NCBI RefSeq assembly: GCF_017254915.1
Contig: NZ_JAFKCT010000004.1
Location: 419,187-483,186, forward strand
Source of the DNA: Algoriphagus oliviformis
Lineage (GTDB): Bacteria > Bacteroidota > Bacteroidia > Cytophagales > Cyclobacteriaceae
Length of the DNA stretch: 64,000 nt
Direction: 5' to 3'
In this document: positions 53,265 through 63,369 of the stretch, piece by piece
Numbering within the stretch: position 1 is the stretch's first letter
Layout: every line of letters begins with the position of its first letter
Position numbers and translations under genes: made by a program
The notes under the pieces: generated by a model
The model's input: the letters and a program-made list of their open reading frames with translations, nothing else
Told to the model about the DNA's origin: nothing
Database searches by the model: none

Positions 53265-55466
53265 ATGGGAAGAAAACCAGACAGAAAAAACTCAAAACAT
53301 AGAAAAGGAGCCCCATCCAATGACGCCGCCAACCTGGCAAGAAGGATCCTCCAATTTTTGGACGCCCACTACGGGGAGGAGTTTAACTCCAAGCAAATCA
53401 TCAAACGACTGGAAATCCGCGATTCGCTCAACAAGGGCGGCGTGGAGCCCGTCCTCTCCAAACTCGTGGAGTCCGGCGCGGTCTCACGCAATTCCCGCAA
53501 CTTCTTCAGCTCCACCAAAGAGCCGGGCTTCATCGTGGGCACGGTGGACTATGTCAATCCCCGCTTCGCCTTCATCGTCCCCGACGATCCGGAAGCGAGC
53601 GATGGCGACATCCTGATCAAGGAGGCTGACCTCAAGCAGGCCCTGGACGGGGACAAGGTGCGCGTGATGGTTTTCCCGCTGAAGGGAAAAACCGGACGGA
53701 CCGAGGGCCGCGTATTGGAGATCCTCCAGCGCAATAGAGACGAGTTTGTGGGCAGGGTAGAAATATCGCCCCGATTTGCCTTCATAGTGCCGGATTTCAA
53801 AAAAATGCACAAGGACATCTTTGTCCATCGCGGTGACCTCAAGGGAGCCGAGCACAATGAAAAAGTCGTCGTCAAGCTCACCGAATGGCGGGAAGGCGAC
53901 AGAAATCCCACCGGGGAAGTCGTCCGGGTCTTGGGCAAAGCCGGCCTACATGAGGTGGAGATCCACTCCATCATGGCGGAATTTGGCCTTCCCTTCGAGT
54001 ATCCCGAGGAGCCGAACACGGAAGCCAATGCCATCTCCGACAAGATCACCGCCAAGGAAATCAAAGCGAGAAAAGACTTCCGGGACGTACTGACCTTCAC
54101 CATCGACCCCGTCGATGCCAAGGACTTTGACGACGCGATCTCGTATCGGGAGCTGGAAAACGGCAATCTGGAGATCGGTGTCCATATCGCCGACGTGACC
54201 CACTATGTGAAGCCCAAGACAGCCTTGGAAAAAGAGGCCTACCACCGGGCCACTTCCGTGTACCTGGTCGACCGCACCATTCCCATGCTCCCTGAGCGCC
54301 TGAGCAACGGCCTTTGCTCCCTCCGTCCCAACGAGGAAAAGCTGACCTTTGCCTGCGTCTTTGAAATGGACCGCAGCGGACACGTGGTCAAACACTGGAT
54401 CGGACGGACGGTCATCCACTCTGACAGAAGGTACGCCTACGAAGAAGCCCAGGAATGCATCGACACCCAGTCCGGAGACTACTTTCGGGAGCTGACTTTG
54501 TTGAACGACATTGCCAAAAAGATCCGCAAGAAGCGCTTTGACCATGGCGCAGTCAACTTTGAGACAGTGGAAGTAAAGTTCAAACTGGACGAAAAGGGCA
54601 CGCCACTCGGCCTCATGGTCAAAGAGAGAAAAGACATCCACAAGCTCATCGAGGAGTTTATGCTCCTGGCCAACAAGTACGTGGCGGAGTTTATCTACAA
54701 GAAAAACAACGGCACGGACACCTTTGTCTATAGAACCCACGACAGTCCGGACTTGGATCGCCTGGAGACCTTCTCCGGCTTTGCGAAGCGCTTTGGCCAC
54801 CAAATCGACGTGGCGACACCGCAGAAGATCTCTGGCGCGCTCAATAAACTGATGGAGGAAATCCAAGGCAAGCCCGAGCAGAACGTGCTGGAACAGCTGG
54901 CGATCCGCAGCATGGCCAAGGCCAAATATACGACCCAGCCCAAGGGGCACTTTGGCCTGGCTTTCCCCCACTACACCCACTTCACCTCACCCATCCGTCG
55001 CTATCCCGATATGATGGTGCATCGCCTGCTGGAGCACTACCTCGACGGTGGCAAGTCACCCGATGCCGAACCTTGGGAGCAAAAGTGCCTGCACTCCTCC
55101 GAGCGGGAAAAGAACGCCGCGGATGCCGAGCGCGCCTCCATCAAATACAAGCAGGTGGAATTCATGTCCCTAGCCGAGCAAAAGGACTACGAAGGCATCG
55201 TGAGTGGCGTGACCGAGTGGGGCGTGTTTGTGGAAATCACCGAGACCAAGTGCGAGGGCATGATCCGCGTGCAGGACATGGATGACGACTACTACGAGTT
55301 TGATGAGAGAAACATGCGCCTGATCGGCAGCAAAAGCAAAAAAATGATCACCTTGGGTGACAAAGTCGTCGTGCGGGTCGTCAACACCGACATCGACCGA
55401 CGAACAATAGATTTGGAATTTGCAGACAATGACAGAAAAAAGCCTCGCTCACGCGCTTTTAATTAA
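53265..55466 (+). CDS. rnr: Ribonuclease R
   Basis: A 733-residue RNase R, an exoribonuclease that degrades structured RNA processively 3' to 5'. It has N-terminal cold-shock-type domains, a catalytic RNB domain with 'TIDPVDAKDFDDAISY' (four acidic metal ligands), 'HIADVTHYVKPKTALEKEAYHRATSVYLVDRTIPMLPERLSNGLCSL' and 'HFTSPIRRYPDMMVHR', and a C-terminal S1 domain. The C-terminus is basic. The next gene starts 38 bases before its stop, so translation of the two overlaps. Confidence 0.96.
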   Translation: MGRKPDRKNSKHRKGAPSNDAANLARRILQFLDAHYGEEFNSKQIIKRLEIRDSLNKGGVEPVLSKLVESGAVSRNSRNFFSSTKEPGFIVGTVDYVNPRFAFIVPDDPEASDGDILIKEADLKQALDGDKVRVMVFPLKGKTGRTEGRVLEILQRNRDEFVGRVEISPRFAFIVPDFKKMHKDIFVHRGDLKGAEHNEKVVVKLTEWREGDRNPTGEVVRVLGKAGLHEVEIHSIMAEFGLPFEYPEEPNTEANAISDKITAKEIKARKDFRDVLTFTIDPVDAKDFDDAISYRELENGNLEIGVHIADVTHYVKPKTALEKEAYHRATSVYLVDRTIPMLPERLSNGLCSLRPNEEKLTFACVFEMDRSGHVVKHWIGRTVIHSDRRYAYEEAQECIDTQSGDYFRELTLLNDIAKKIRKKRFDHGAVNFETVEVKFKLDEKGTPLGLMVKERKDIHKLIEEFMLLANKYVAEFIYKKNNGTDTFVYRTHDSPDLDRLETFSGFAKRFGHQIDVATPQKISGALNKLMEEIQGKPEQNVLEQLAIRSMAKAKYTTQPKGHFGLAFPHYTHFTSPIRRYPDMMVHRLLEHYLDGGKSPDAEPWEQKCLHSSEREKNAADAERASIKYKQVEFMSLAEQKDYEGIVSGVTEWGVFVEITETKCEGMIRVQDMDDDYYEFDERNMRLIGSKSKKMITLGDKVVVRVVNTDIDRRTIDLEFADNDRKKPRSRAFN

Positions 55467-56415
55467 GATTGAGGACCACATTACCTCCCACAGTTTCGGA
55501 GCATCACCCCTAGAACTTTATGACCCCATCAGCTATATCCTGAGTCTGGGAGGCAAGCGGATCAGGCCGCTGCTTTCGCTGCTGGCCTATGGACTGTACG
55601 GGAAAGATCCGGAGGAAATCCTCGACCAGGCCTGCGCGGTCGAAGTATTCCACAATTTCACCCTCATGCATGACGACATCATGGACGAAGCCCCGCTGAG
55701 ACGCGGCAAAGCCACCGTACATGAAAAATGGAATGCCAATACGGCCATTCTCTCCGGCGACGTCATGCTGGTGGGAGCCTACGAGCTCCTGCTCGGCACC
55801 CAGCGGGAGCTTCTGCCCGAAGTGCTCCGACTATTCAACAGGACGGCCGCGGAGGTCTGTGAAGGACAGCAATATGACATGAACTTTGAGAAGTACGGCT
55901 CCGTGAAGGAGGAGGAATACATCAATATGATTCGCCTCAAGACGGCAGTTCTCCTGGGCTTTGCGCTGCAGCTGGGAGGCATCTTGGCTGGGGCGGAAAA
56001 GGCCGACGCGAGAAAACTCTACGATTTCGGCATGAACGTAGGCGTGGGTTTTCAGCTAAAAGACGACCTGCTGGATGTCTTTGCCGACCAGGCCAAATTC
56101 GGAAAGCAGGTAGGCGGCGACATCATTTCCAACAAGAAAACTTTTCTCCTTATCAAAGCACTCGAACTGGCCAAGGGCGAGGATGCCGACGAGCTGAAAT
56201 TTTGGCTTTCGCAGAAGGAATTTGACAAGGGAGAAAAAGTACAAGCGGTGCGGACACTGTACGAAAAGCTCGGCATCAAATCCCTCACCGAGGCCAAGAT
56301 GAAGCACTATTTCGACTCTGGATTTGAACAGCTCGAGAAGCTGCCAAACGTCAACTCCGAGTACCTCCAAGCCCTGCAAGCCATTACCCAAGACTTGATC
56401 CACCGGGAAAGATAA
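55429..56415 (+). CDS. Polyprenyl synthetase family protein
   Basis: A 328-residue trans-prenyltransferase. The start is ATG 55429 (MTEKSLA); the frame also opens with TTG a few codons earlier. The first aspartate motif is 'MHDDIMDEAPLRRGK' (FARM-type) and the second 'QLKDDLLDVFAD'; 'LSLGGKRIRPLLSLLA' is the substrate-entry region. Such enzymes make farnesyl, geranylgeranyl or longer prenyl diphosphates for quinones or undecaprenyl carriers. It overlaps the end of rnr by 38 bases and precedes the rhomboid gene by three bases. Chain length cannot be read off. Confidence 0.92.
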   Translation: MTEKSLAHALLIKIEDHITSHSFGASPLELYDPISYILSLGGKRIRPLLSLLAYGLYGKDPEEILDQACAVEVFHNFTLMHDDIMDEAPLRRGKATVHEKWNANTAILSGDVMLVGAYELLLGTQRELLPEVLRLFNRTAAEVCEGQQYDMNFEKYGSVKEEEYINMIRLKTAVLLGFALQLGGILAGAEKADARKLYDFGMNVGVGFQLKDDLLDVFADQAKFGKQVGGDIISNKKTFLLIKALELAKGEDADELKFWLSQKEFDKGEKVQAVRTLYEKLGIKSLTEAKMKHYFDSGFEQLEKLPNVNSEYLQALQAITQDLIHRER

Positions 56416-56418
56416 GCC

Positions 56419-57048
56419 ATGGAACTGACGCTGACCAACCTCCTGATCGGGATCACCGCCGTGACCAGCATCCTGGGTTTCAACCGCTACGAAATGCTGG
56501 ACCGCTGGATGTTCATGCCCTACCGGATCAAAAATCGAGGCCAATGGGATCGCTTCCTGCTTTCCGGCTTTATCCACAAGGACTACGTACACCTTCTTTT
56601 CAACATGTTCACCTTCTACTTCTTTGGCAGGGTGGTGGAGATGTTTTTGGCCTACACGTTTGGGCAATTGCTAGGCGGGGTTTTGTTTGTCGCGTTTTAC
56701 CTACTCGGCATCATCGCATCGGACATCCCCACCTACCGAAAGCATCAGGACGACAGCCGATACCGGGCACTTGGAGCTTCCGGGGGCACGGCGGCCACGG
56801 TCTTCGCGAGCATCGTGATCATGCCCCTGTCGGATATCTGCCTGTTTGGAATCCTCTGCCTTCCGGGATTTATACTTGGGGTTTTGTTTCTCATCTACTC
56901 CTACATTCAGGGCAAAAAGGGCGGCGACAACATCAACCACGACGCGCACTTGTATGGGGCGATTTTCGGCGTTGTGTTTATTTTGGTTTTGTCCCCCTCC
57001 AGTGCAGCGATGTTTGTAGAGCAAATCAGGGATTTCAGACTGTTCTGA
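56419..57048 (+). CDS. Rhomboid family intramembrane serine protease
   Basis: A 209-residue protease with six predicted membrane helices. The catalytic serine is S121 in ALGASGGTAA and the catalytic His H177 in 'NHDAHLYG'; the oxyanion-stabilising H58-x-x-x-N62 is in 'YVHLLFNM'. The protease cleaves within or next to membrane helices of substrate proteins. It is the last gene of the run rnr-prenyl synthase-rhomboid, followed by a terminator. Confidence 0.92.
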   Translation: MELTLTNLLIGITAVTSILGFNRYEMLDRWMFMPYRIKNRGQWDRFLLSGFIHKDYVHLLFNMFTFYFFGRVVEMFLAYTFGQLLGGVLFVAFYLLGIIASDIPTYRKHQDDSRYRALGASGGTAATVFASIVIMPLSDICLFGILCLPGFILGVLFLIYSYIQGKKGGDNINHDAHLYGAIFGVVFILVLSPSSAAMFVEQIRDFRLF

Positions 57049-57077
57049 AAAAACACCCAACAGATTAATCAGCATAG

Positions 57078-57107
57078 AGGGCTTTCAGATCGCTGAAAGC
57101 CCTTTTC
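57078..57107 (+). terminator. Terminator after the rhomboid gene
   Basis: AGGGCTTTCAG, four bases, CTGAAAGCCCTTTTC, 30 bases after the rhomboid stop codon. Confidence 0.85.
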
Positions 57108-57139
57108 TCTTTAAAAAAAATCGCCAGACTCCAGGATAC

Positions 57140-57168
57140 AAAAAAAGCCCCTCCGGATCGAAGGGGCT
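57140..57168 (-). terminator. Terminator of the rplU-rpmA operon
   Basis: On the minus strand GAAGCCCCTTCGATCCGGAG and GGGCTTTTTTT form a hairpin with T run about 25 bases after the rpmA stop codon. Confidence 0.85.
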
Positions 57169-57190
57169 TCATTTTCTTAAGTAGGTAGGC

Positions 57191-57451
57191 TTATGCCTCA
57201 GCAGGCAAAACGCTTACGTAAGATTTGCCGTCAGACTTGGTTTTGAAAGTCACTACACCGTTGGACAGAGCGAACAGTGTGTGGTCTTTGCCAATTCCGA
57301 CATTCAGGCCAGCGTGATGCTTGGTACCTCTTTGTCTCACGATGATGTTGCCGGCGATTACCGCTTCACCACCAAATTTCTTCACGCCCAATCTCTTGGA
57401 ATGTGACTCTCTACCGTTTTTGGAACTACCTACACCTTTTTTGTGTGCCAT
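57191..57451 (-). CDS. rpmA: 50S ribosomal protein L27
   Basis: An 86-residue L27 starting [24 protein letters not shown], the universally conserved N-terminus that reaches into the peptidyl transferase centre. '[36 protein letters not shown]' is equally typical. No cleavable N-terminal extension as in Firmicutes is present. It follows rplU by 35 bases in the standard rplU-rpmA operon. Confidence 0.97.
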   Translation of the reverse strand: MAHKKGVGSSKNGRESHSKRLGVKKFGGEAVIAGNIIVRQRGTKHHAGLNVGIGKDHTLFALSNGVVTFKTKSDGKSYVSVLPAEA

Positions 57452-57486
57452 GGTTATATCAGTTTACGTCCTCCCTAGGGGAAAAC

Positions 57487-57798
57487 TTAGAGTGTAATAT
57501 TTTCGATCAATACTTTGGTGAAGTCTTGTCTGTGACCGTTCTTCTTCTTGTAGCCCTTGCGGCGCTTCTTTTTGAAGACAATCACCTTGTCACCTTTTAC
57601 ATGATCCAGGATTTTCCCGGATACCTTGGCTCCAGATACGATCGGAGCTCCTACAGACACAGTGCCGTCGGCTTCTGCCAACAAAACCTGGTCAAATTCC
57701 ACGGAAGCGCCAGCGTCACCCTCCAACTTGGGAGCGTAGACGTACTGATCTTTTGTTACTTTGAACTGCTTACCAGCGATGTTTACAATTGCGTACAT
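57487..57798 (-). CDS. rplU: 50S ribosomal protein L21
   Basis: A 103-residue L21; ATG 57798 is chosen over an upstream in-frame ATG because [23 protein letters not shown] is the conserved start. The basic segment '[31 protein letters not shown]' contacts 23S rRNA. It is the first gene of the rplU-rpmA pair and has a well-formed promoter upstream. Confidence 0.97.
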   Translation of the reverse strand: MYAIVNIAGKQFKVTKDQYVYAPKLEGDAGASVEFDQVLLAEADGTVSVGAPIVSGAKVSGKILDHVKGDKVIVFKKKRRKGYKKKNGHRQDFTKVLIENITL

Positions 57799-57829
57799 GA
57801 TTCTTGGTTTCTTTGTAGAAATCGGAGTG

Positions 57830-57857
57830 CAAATATAAGAAAGTGATTTTGAACAAA
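57830..57857 (-). promoter_or_regulatory. rplU-rpmA promoter
   Basis: On the minus strand TTTG (57854-57857) and TATATTTG (57830-57837) are 16 bases apart, a good fit to the Bacteroidota -33 TTTG / -7 TAnnTTTG promoter. Transcription would start about 25-30 bases before the L21 start codon. Confidence 0.6.
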
Positions 57858-58387
57858 AAAACATTCTTTGAAAATCCAAAGCGGGAGTTGTGGACTACCT
57901 TGGGACCTGAAGGCAGCCGGCCGCTTCAGCGGAAAAAAGCCTTAGAAAAATCCCCGAAAATCGGAAATGCCACGAGGGCCTTTTTCCGATCGTCCGAGTT
58001 AAGAACCTGTGACTCAGCCACAGAATTTGCACTCTTCCCTCGATATTTTCATGACTCTCGGTCAAAATTTTGGTCAGATTTGTTTGTGGAAAACTTTTTT
58101 GAAAATGTTGAAAATTAATCAAATGCCCGAAAAAAGGCAAAACGGTTAATCCCGGAGTTTATTCAATCCGCTTTATTTTACTGATAAATAGCTGATTATA
58201 AAGATTTCGACTTTTGGTCAAAAAATCACTTGAATGAGCCCTTTAGCGTTTTTTTTTCGCTTTTTGCTTCACATATTTGTTCAAAGGCTGTTGTAAAAAG
58301 GCAGCCTTTGCCATCACCGCACCAGAATGAGGACATGATTTACCGCCTCAAAACCATTTTAAGAACTTTAATATAACAGAGAGTAAG
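57858..58387. other. Long leader/intergenic region before nrdB
   Basis: About 530 bases between the rplU promoter and nrdB. Small open frames (57843-58118 plus, 57895-58140 minus) have no coding character. The last 150 bases are AT-rich with T runs. A near-consensus -7 element (CATATTTG, 58272-58279) and the hairpin at 58282-58310 lie there. I see no known riboswitch or tRNA. The region may hold the nrd promoter and its control sites. Confidence 0.4.
58282..58310 (+). promoter_or_regulatory. Inverted repeat upstream of nrdB
   Basis: CAAAGGCTG and CAGCCTTTG form a perfect 9-bp inverted repeat with an 11-base spacer, 78 bases before the nrdB start. No T run follows, so it is unlikely to be a terminator. 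It could be a leader hairpin or operator. Confidence 0.4.
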
Positions 58388-59368
58388 ATGCAGCACGAAC
58401 CGATTTTAGAAGAGAACAGTGGACGCTTTGTCCTTTTCCCCATCCAACACAACGACATCTGGCAGTATTACAAAAAAGCCGAGGCCAGCTTCTGGACGGC
58501 GGAGGAGATCGACCTAGGTCAGGACATGAGGGATTGGAAAAACCTCAATGACGGCGAGCGCCATTTCATTTCGCACGTGCTGGCGTTCTTTGCCGCTAGT
58601 GACGGTATCGTCAACGAAAACCTGGCCGAGCACTTTGTTTCCGAGGTGCAATACACCGAGGCCAAGTTCTTCTACGGTTTCCAGATCGCGATGGAAAACA
58701 TCCACTCTGAAACCTACTCCCTGCTCATCGACACCTATATCAAGGACTCCGGAGAAAGAGACCGCCTCCTCAACGCCATCGAACACATCGATTGTGTAAA
58801 AAAGAAGGCAGAGTGGGCGCTCCGTTGGATCGACAACGGCAACTTCCAGGAAAGGCTCATCGCCTTTGCCGCTGTGGAAGGGATCTTCTTCTCAGGGTCT
58901 TTCTGCTCCATCTTCTGGCTGAAGAAAAGAGGCCTGATGCCGGGACTGACTTTCTCCAACGAACTGATCTCAAGAGACGAGGGCTTGCACTGTGATTTTG
59001 CCTGCCACCTATATACCAAGCACGTGGTCAATCCACTTCCGAAAGACACCGTCCGCGAAATCATCATGGACGCGGTAGCCATCGAGAAGGAATTTGTCAC
59101 CGATGCCTTGCCGGTACGATTGATCGGAATGAACGCCGACCTGATGTGCCAGTACATCGAGTTTGTGGCGGACCGTCTGCTCGTGGAGCTGGGCTGCGAC
59201 AAAGTCTGGAACAGCACCAATCCATTTGACTTCATGGACATGATCTCCCTGCAGGGCAAGACCAACTTCTTCGAAAAAAGAGTGGGAGACTACCAAAAAG
59301 CCGGGGTGATGAAGTCCACCGAGGCCAGCGAATCGTCTTCCAGATTTTCCATCGAAGAAGACTTTTAA
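58388..59368 (+). CDS. nrdB: Class Ia ribonucleotide reductase, beta subunit
   Basis: A 326-residue NrdB, carrying the diiron-tyrosyl radical needed to reduce ribonucleotides. Metal ligands fall in '[24 protein letters not shown]', '[13 protein letters not shown]' (E-x-x-H) and '[15 protein letters not shown]'. The Tyr following HSET ([10 protein letters not shown]) corresponds to the radical tyrosine of class Ia enzymes. The C-terminus ([11 protein letters not shown]) ends in the acidic/aromatic tail that binds NrdA. It is the first gene of the nrdB-nrdA operon, 33 bases before nrdA. Confidence 0.96.
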   Translation: MQHEPILEENSGRFVLFPIQHNDIWQYYKKAEASFWTAEEIDLGQDMRDWKNLNDGERHFISHVLAFFAASDGIVNENLAEHFVSEVQYTEAKFFYGFQIAMENIHSETYSLLIDTYIKDSGERDRLLNAIEHIDCVKKKAEWALRWIDNGNFQERLIAFAAVEGIFFSGSFCSIFWLKKRGLMPGLTFSNELISRDEGLHCDFACHLYTKHVVNPLPKDTVREIIMDAVAIEKEFVTDALPVRLIGMNADLMCQYIEFVADRLLVELGCDKVWNSTNPFDFMDMISLQGKTNFFEKRVGDYQKAGVMKSTEASESSSRFSIEEDF

Positions 59369-59401
59369 TCAATCACTTTCCACCACCAAAACTAACCGAA
59401 C

Positions 59402-61798
59402 ATGCTTGTAATCAAACGCGACGGAAGAAGAGAATCGGTAAGATTCGACAAAATCACGGCAAGGATCGAAAACCTCTGCTATGAATTGGATCCCAAGTTC
59501 ATCCAGCCTATCGAGGTGGCCAAGAAGGTGATTGACGGTCTTTACGACGGGGTGACCACCTCGGAGCTGGACAATCTGGCTGCAGAAGTCTGCGCCTCGC
59601 TCACCGTAAGACACCCAGACTACGCCATCCTGGCTGCCAGGATCGCCATTTCCAACCTGCACAAAACCACCAGCCAGTCTTTTTCAAACACCATGAAAAG
59701 ACTGTACACCTATGTCAATCCGAAGACTGGCGAAAATGCCCAGCTGCTGGATACGGAAGTGTATGGTATCATCAAGAAAAACGCCGCAAGGCTAGACGAA
59801 GCCGTCGACTATAAACGTGATTTCGGCTATGACTATTTCGGATACAAAACCCTCGAAAAAAGCTACCTGATCCGCTTGGACGGCAAGGTAGTGGAGCGGC
59901 CACAGCACATGCTCATGCGTGTGGCGGTGGGTATCCACAGAGAAGACATGGATGCGGCCATAGAGACGTACAACCTGCTTTCTGAGCGATGGTTTACCCA
60001 TGCGACTCCTACCCTTTTCAACGCCGGCACTCCAAAGCCGCAGCTTTCTTCCTGCTTCCTGCTCACGATGAAGGACGACAGCATCGACGGGATCTACGAT
60101 ACGCTGAAGCAGTGTGCCAAAATCTCCCAGTCCGCAGGCGGTATCGGCCTTTCCATCCACCATGTTCGAGCTAAGGGCAGCTACATCAAAGGCACCAACG
60201 GTGTCTCCAACGGCATCGTGCCTATGCTGAGAAACTTTGACATGACCGCGCGCTACGTGGACCAAGGCGGAGGAAAAAGAAAAGGAAGCTTCGCCATCTA
60301 CCTGGAGCCTTGGCATGCCGATATCAAGGACTTCCTGGAGCTGAAAAGAAACCACGGAAAAGAGGAAATGCGTGCCAGAGACCTGTTCTACGCACTTTGG
60401 ATCCCAGATCTGTTCATGAAGCGTGTGGAGCAAAACGAGGACTGGCCTCTATTCTGTCCAAACGAAGCCCCGGGACTTTCCGAGTGCCATGGTGAAGAAT
60501 TCGAGAGACTGTTTGAAAAATACGAGCGAGAAGGCCGTGCGAGAGAAACCGTCAAGGCACAGGAGCTTTGGTTTGAGATTCTTGAATCCCAGATCGAGAC
60601 CGGCACGCCCTACATGCTTTACAAGGACTCAGCCAACGGCAAGTCCAACCAAAAGAACCTCGGAACGATCAAGTCTTCCAACCTTTGCACCGAGATCATC
60701 GAGTACACCGCCCCAGATGAGGTGGCCGTGTGTAACCTCGCGTCGATTGCCATTCCGAAGTTTGTCACCAATGGGCCTGACGGCAAGCCGGTCTTTGACC
60801 ACAGCAAGCTCTACGAAATCACCAAAGTAGCCACCCGAAACCTGAACAAGGTGATCGATATCAACTACTATCCGGTGGAAGAAGCCCGCAGATCCAACTT
60901 CAGACATCGTCCGATCGGACTCGGTATCCAAGGCTTGGCCGATGCCTTCATCATGCTGAGAATGCCATTCGATTCTGTGGAAGCACGGGGTCTAAACGAA
61001 GACATCTTCGAAACCATCTACTATGCGGCAGTCGAGACTTCCATGGAGCTCGCCAAAACGCAGGGAACATACGAAACTTACGAAGGCTGTCCTGCGTCAA
61101 AAGGCATTTTGCAGTTTGACATGTGGGGAGTGACGCCAAAGTCCGGCAGATGGAACTGGGATGCGCTGAAAGAAAAAGTCAAAAAGTACGGGATGAGAAA
61201 CTCCCTCCTTGTAGCCCCAATGCCGACCGCATCCACTTCCCAGATCCTTGGAAACAACGAGTGCTTTGAGCCCTACACTTCCAACCTGTACACCAGAAGA
61301 ACGCTTTCTGGAGAATTCATTATGGTCAATAAGCACCTGATGAAAGACCTGATCAACCTGGGTATGTGGAATGATACCATGAGAAACCGACTGATCGCCA
61401 CCAACGGCTCCGTTCAGAACGTGCCTGGTATTCCACAAAACATCAAGGATATCTACAAGACCGTTTGGGAGATTTCCCAGAAAGTCATCATCGACATGGC
61501 TGCTGACCGGGGAGCCTACATTTGCCAATCCCAAAGCATGAACATCTTCATGCAAGATCCAAACTTTGGCAAGCTGACCTCTATGCACTTCTATGCATGG
61601 AAAAAAGGCCTGAAGACAGGCATGTATTACCTGAGATCACAGGCTGCTACGGCGGCTATCAAGTTCACACTGGACAAGGCTTCCCTAGAGACCAAGCCGG
61701 AAAAGGCTGTGGAAATCGAGCAGTCCAAGACACAAAAGCAAGATGCCATCTCCTGCTCCCTCGACGACCCCGAGGGCTGCGAAATGTGCGGAAGCTAA
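59402..61798 (+). CDS. nrdA: Ribonucleoside-diphosphate reductase, alpha subunit
   Basis: A 798-residue NrdA catalytic subunit. An ATP-cone domain lies at the N-terminus ('[23 protein letters not shown]'), giving allosteric activity control. Active-site cysteines are in '[18 protein letters not shown]', '[31 protein letters not shown]', and the radical-transfer and loop segments in '[29 protein letters not shown]' and '[35 protein letters not shown]'. The C-terminal redox pair is CEMC in [10 protein letters not shown], which passes electrons from thioredoxin or glutaredoxin. A terminator follows. Confidence 0.97.
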   Translation: MLVIKRDGRRESVRFDKITARIENLCYELDPKFIQPIEVAKKVIDGLYDGVTTSELDNLAAEVCASLTVRHPDYAILAARIAISNLHKTTSQSFSNTMKRLYTYVNPKTGENAQLLDTEVYGIIKKNAARLDEAVDYKRDFGYDYFGYKTLEKSYLIRLDGKVVERPQHMLMRVAVGIHREDMDAAIETYNLLSERWFTHATPTLFNAGTPKPQLSSCFLLTMKDDSIDGIYDTLKQCAKISQSAGGIGLSIHHVRAKGSYIKGTNGVSNGIVPMLRNFDMTARYVDQGGGKRKGSFAIYLEPWHADIKDFLELKRNHGKEEMRARDLFYALWIPDLFMKRVEQNEDWPLFCPNEAPGLSECHGEEFERLFEKYEREGRARETVKAQELWFEILESQIETGTPYMLYKDSANGKSNQKNLGTIKSSNLCTEIIEYTAPDEVAVCNLASIAIPKFVTNGPDGKPVFDHSKLYEITKVATRNLNKVIDINYYPVEEARRSNFRHRPIGLGIQGLADAFIMLRMPFDSVEARGLNEDIFETIYYAAVETSMELAKTQGTYETYEGCPASKGILQFDMWGVTPKSGRWNWDALKEKVKKYGMRNSLLVAPMPTASTSQILGNNECFEPYTSNLYTRRTLSGEFIMVNKHLMKDLINLGMWNDTMRNRLIATNGSVQNVPGIPQNIKDIYKTVWEISQKVIIDMAADRGAYICQSQSMNIFMQDPNFGKLTSMHFYAWKKGLKTGMYYLRSQAATAAIKFTLDKASLETKPEKAVEIEQSKTQKQDAISCSLDDPEGCEMCGS

Positions 61799-61821
61799 AA
61801 TCTAGAGTTCGTAAAATGGAT

Positions 61822-61857
61822 AAAAGGCGTTTGATAGTATCAAGCGCTTTTTTTTTG
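61822..61857 (+). terminator. Terminator after nrdA
   Basis: GCGTTTGAT, three bases, ATCAAGCGC followed by nine T residues, 28 bases after the nrdA stop codon. Confidence 0.85.
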
Positions 61858-61871
61858 TAACTATAGCGTCT

Positions 61872-62315
61872 ATGGAAATCCACCAGATCCTGCATCGGCT
61901 ACAAAAGCTAGCCAGCGATAGTCCGGCTCAATTTGGGGTCATGAGTCCCCAGCACATGGTCGAGCACTTGAGCCTGACAGTCAAGATATCGTATGATCGG
62001 ATAAAAATCCCCGAATTCGAACCTGGCAAAAATGAACTCGTACTCAAGCAGGAATTGCTCTATTCTAGCATACAGTTTCCGAGGGGAATAAGGGCTCCAG
62101 GCCTCGGAGAGGGGGCCTTGCTCCCATTACGCTTTTCAAACTTAAATGAGGCAAAAGAAGAGCTGCTAAAAAGCCTGACGAACTACACGCGCTACTTTAA
62201 GGAAAATCCTGAGGCTAGGCCCGTACACCCTAGGTTTGGAAGACTCATGCATGGTGAGTGGGAAATTTTTCACGCCAAACATTTTGAGCATCATCTGAGG
62301 CAATTTGGTGTGTAG
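61872..62315 (+). CDS. DUF1569/DinB-like small protein
   Basis: A 147-residue all-helical protein. 'GVMSPQHMVEHLSLTVKISYDRIKI', 'RPVHPRFGRLMHGEWEIFHAKHFEHHLRQFGV' and the three spaced His residues match DUF1569, part of the DinB/YfiT metal-binding superfamily. The His pattern would bind a metal ion; enzymatic activity is unknown. It starts only 15 bases after the nrdA terminator, so it may have its own promoter or read-through transcription. The insertion sequence begins 56 bases after its stop codon. Confidence 0.82.
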   Translation: MEIHQILHRLQKLASDSPAQFGVMSPQHMVEHLSLTVKISYDRIKIPEFEPGKNELVLKQELLYSSIQFPRGIRAPGLGEGALLPLRFSNLNEAKEELLKSLTNYTRYFKENPEARPVHPRFGRLMHGEWEIFHAKHFEHHLRQFGV

Positions 62316-62363
62316 TCAAAAGCTCAAATCCTCTATGAAAAATCCCTCAAAAAGGCGAGAGTA

Positions 62364-62371
62364 GAATTCAG
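62364..62371 (+). repeat. Target-site duplication, left copy
   Basis: GAATTCAG, directly adjacent to the left inverted repeat of the insertion sequence; identical to the right copy at 63789-63796. Confidence 0.85.
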
Positions 62372-62404
62372 GGATCAGTCCGAATATCTGGGGAGGAGTA
62401 TTTT

Positions 62405-63340
62405 TCAAGCATAGATATTGGAAAGCCTGAAAAGGAAGAATTCGACATTTGCGACGCCTCTGAACTGTGCCCTGAAGGCTTTGATTTTTGCGTTGAAGGA
62501 TTCGGCCGAAGCGTTGGTGCTTCTGTTTTCAAAGAAGTTCAGGATGGTCTCATAGTGGTTTTGGATGGTCCGGGACACGGTATTGAAGGATTTGAACCCG
62601 GCCAGTTCCACGTCATTGTACCAGTGGGCCAGTTTGGTGAAGGCCACTCCCTTGATTTTGCTGCTCTGGTAGATCCGGGCAAGGGATCTGGACAGACGGT
62701 AGGCTTTTTCCAAATCGGGGTAGCGATGAAAGAGTAGTTCAGCCCGGTGTGCCTGCGAGGGAGTCCAGGAGTCCTCAGCCTTGAAGAGCAGATGGCGGCT
62801 TCTGGCGAGCAGCTGTTTTTTCGTGTCCCCGTTTTCGAGCCTGTCGGGGACAAATGCCCGCCCGCATTCCCTGCTCAGTTCGATCTCCTTGTTTTCCTGG
62901 TCGATGGCCTCCCAGCGGTGGGCGATCCGCATTTCCTGCACGGCCTCATGGACAAGCTGCTGGACATGGAAGCGGTCGGTGACCAACTGGGCTTTGGGGA
63001 AGCTCCGGCGCACGATCCGCTCCATGCTGGCGGCCATGTCCAGGGTGACCTCCTTGACTTTGTTTCTTTTGGATTCGGGGATTTTCCGCAGCACATCAAT
63101 GACCCGCTCGCTGTCCGTCCCCTTGACCATGGCCACCAGGGCGCCTTTTTTGCCTTTGGCCGCCTTGTTGGTCACCAGGGTATAGAGCTCGCCTTGGGAC
63201 AGGGCGGTCTCATCGATGCTGAGGTGGGAGCCCAGATTTTCCGGGAAGAGAATCCAATCCTTGGCGTGCGGCTTCTGCTCCCAAGTCTGGAAGTGGCTCA
63301 GGTGGAAAACATACTGGTGTTCGAGGTTCTTGCCGTTCAC
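62405..63340 (-). CDS. Transposase, catalytic part (orfB, reached by -1 frameshift)
   Basis: A 311-residue open frame from a GTG at 63340, but the conserved protein begins further upstream: reading in this frame back from the GTG gives KKERLDTSPVSCKSLAENFH, which joins the first frame at TTTAAAA (63397-63403). The protein has the DDE-type transposase core: 'GSHLSIDETALSQGELYTLVTN' (first Asp), 'VTLDMAASMERIVRRSFPKAQLVTDRFHVQQLV' (second Asp) and 'NRSTNASAESFNAKIKAFRAQFRG' (Glu). It resembles ISL3/ISAon1 transposases. The stop is only 33 bases from the left end of the element. Confidence 0.85.
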   Translation of the reverse strand: MNGKNLEHQYVFHLSHFQTWEQKPHAKDWILFPENLGSHLSIDETALSQGELYTLVTNKAAKGKKGALVAMVKGTDSERVIDVLRKIPESKRNKVKEVTLDMAASMERIVRRSFPKAQLVTDRFHVQQLVHEAVQEMRIAHRWEAIDQENKEIELSRECGRAFVPDRLENGDTKKQLLARSRHLLFKAEDSWTPSQAHRAELLFHRYPDLEKAYRLSRSLARIYQSSKIKGVAFTKLAHWYNDVELAGFKSFNTVSRTIQNHYETILNFFENRSTNASAESFNAKIKAFRAQFRGVANVEFFLFRLSNIYA

Positions 63341-63369
63341 GTGGAAGTTTTCAGCCAGGCTCTTGCAGC

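Noticed and set aside
53946..54980. A 344-codon minus-strand frame opposite rnr
   Set aside because: Shadow of the RNase R catalytic domain in GC-rich codons; no start context or homology.
57843..58140. Small frames on both strands in the nrdB leader region
   Set aside because: No conserved pattern; they overlap each other and the rplU promoter, and the composition is intergenic.
57858..58387. A riboswitch (for example cobalamin) upstream of nrdBA
   Set aside because: I found no conserved B12-box or other riboswitch core; the enzyme is class Ia and does not need cobalamin.
63340..63342. GTG at 63340 as the true start of the transposase catalytic gene
   Set aside because: Conserved sequence continues upstream of it in the same frame (CKSLAENFH) and joins the first frame at a -1 slippery heptamer, so a frameshift fusion is more likely.
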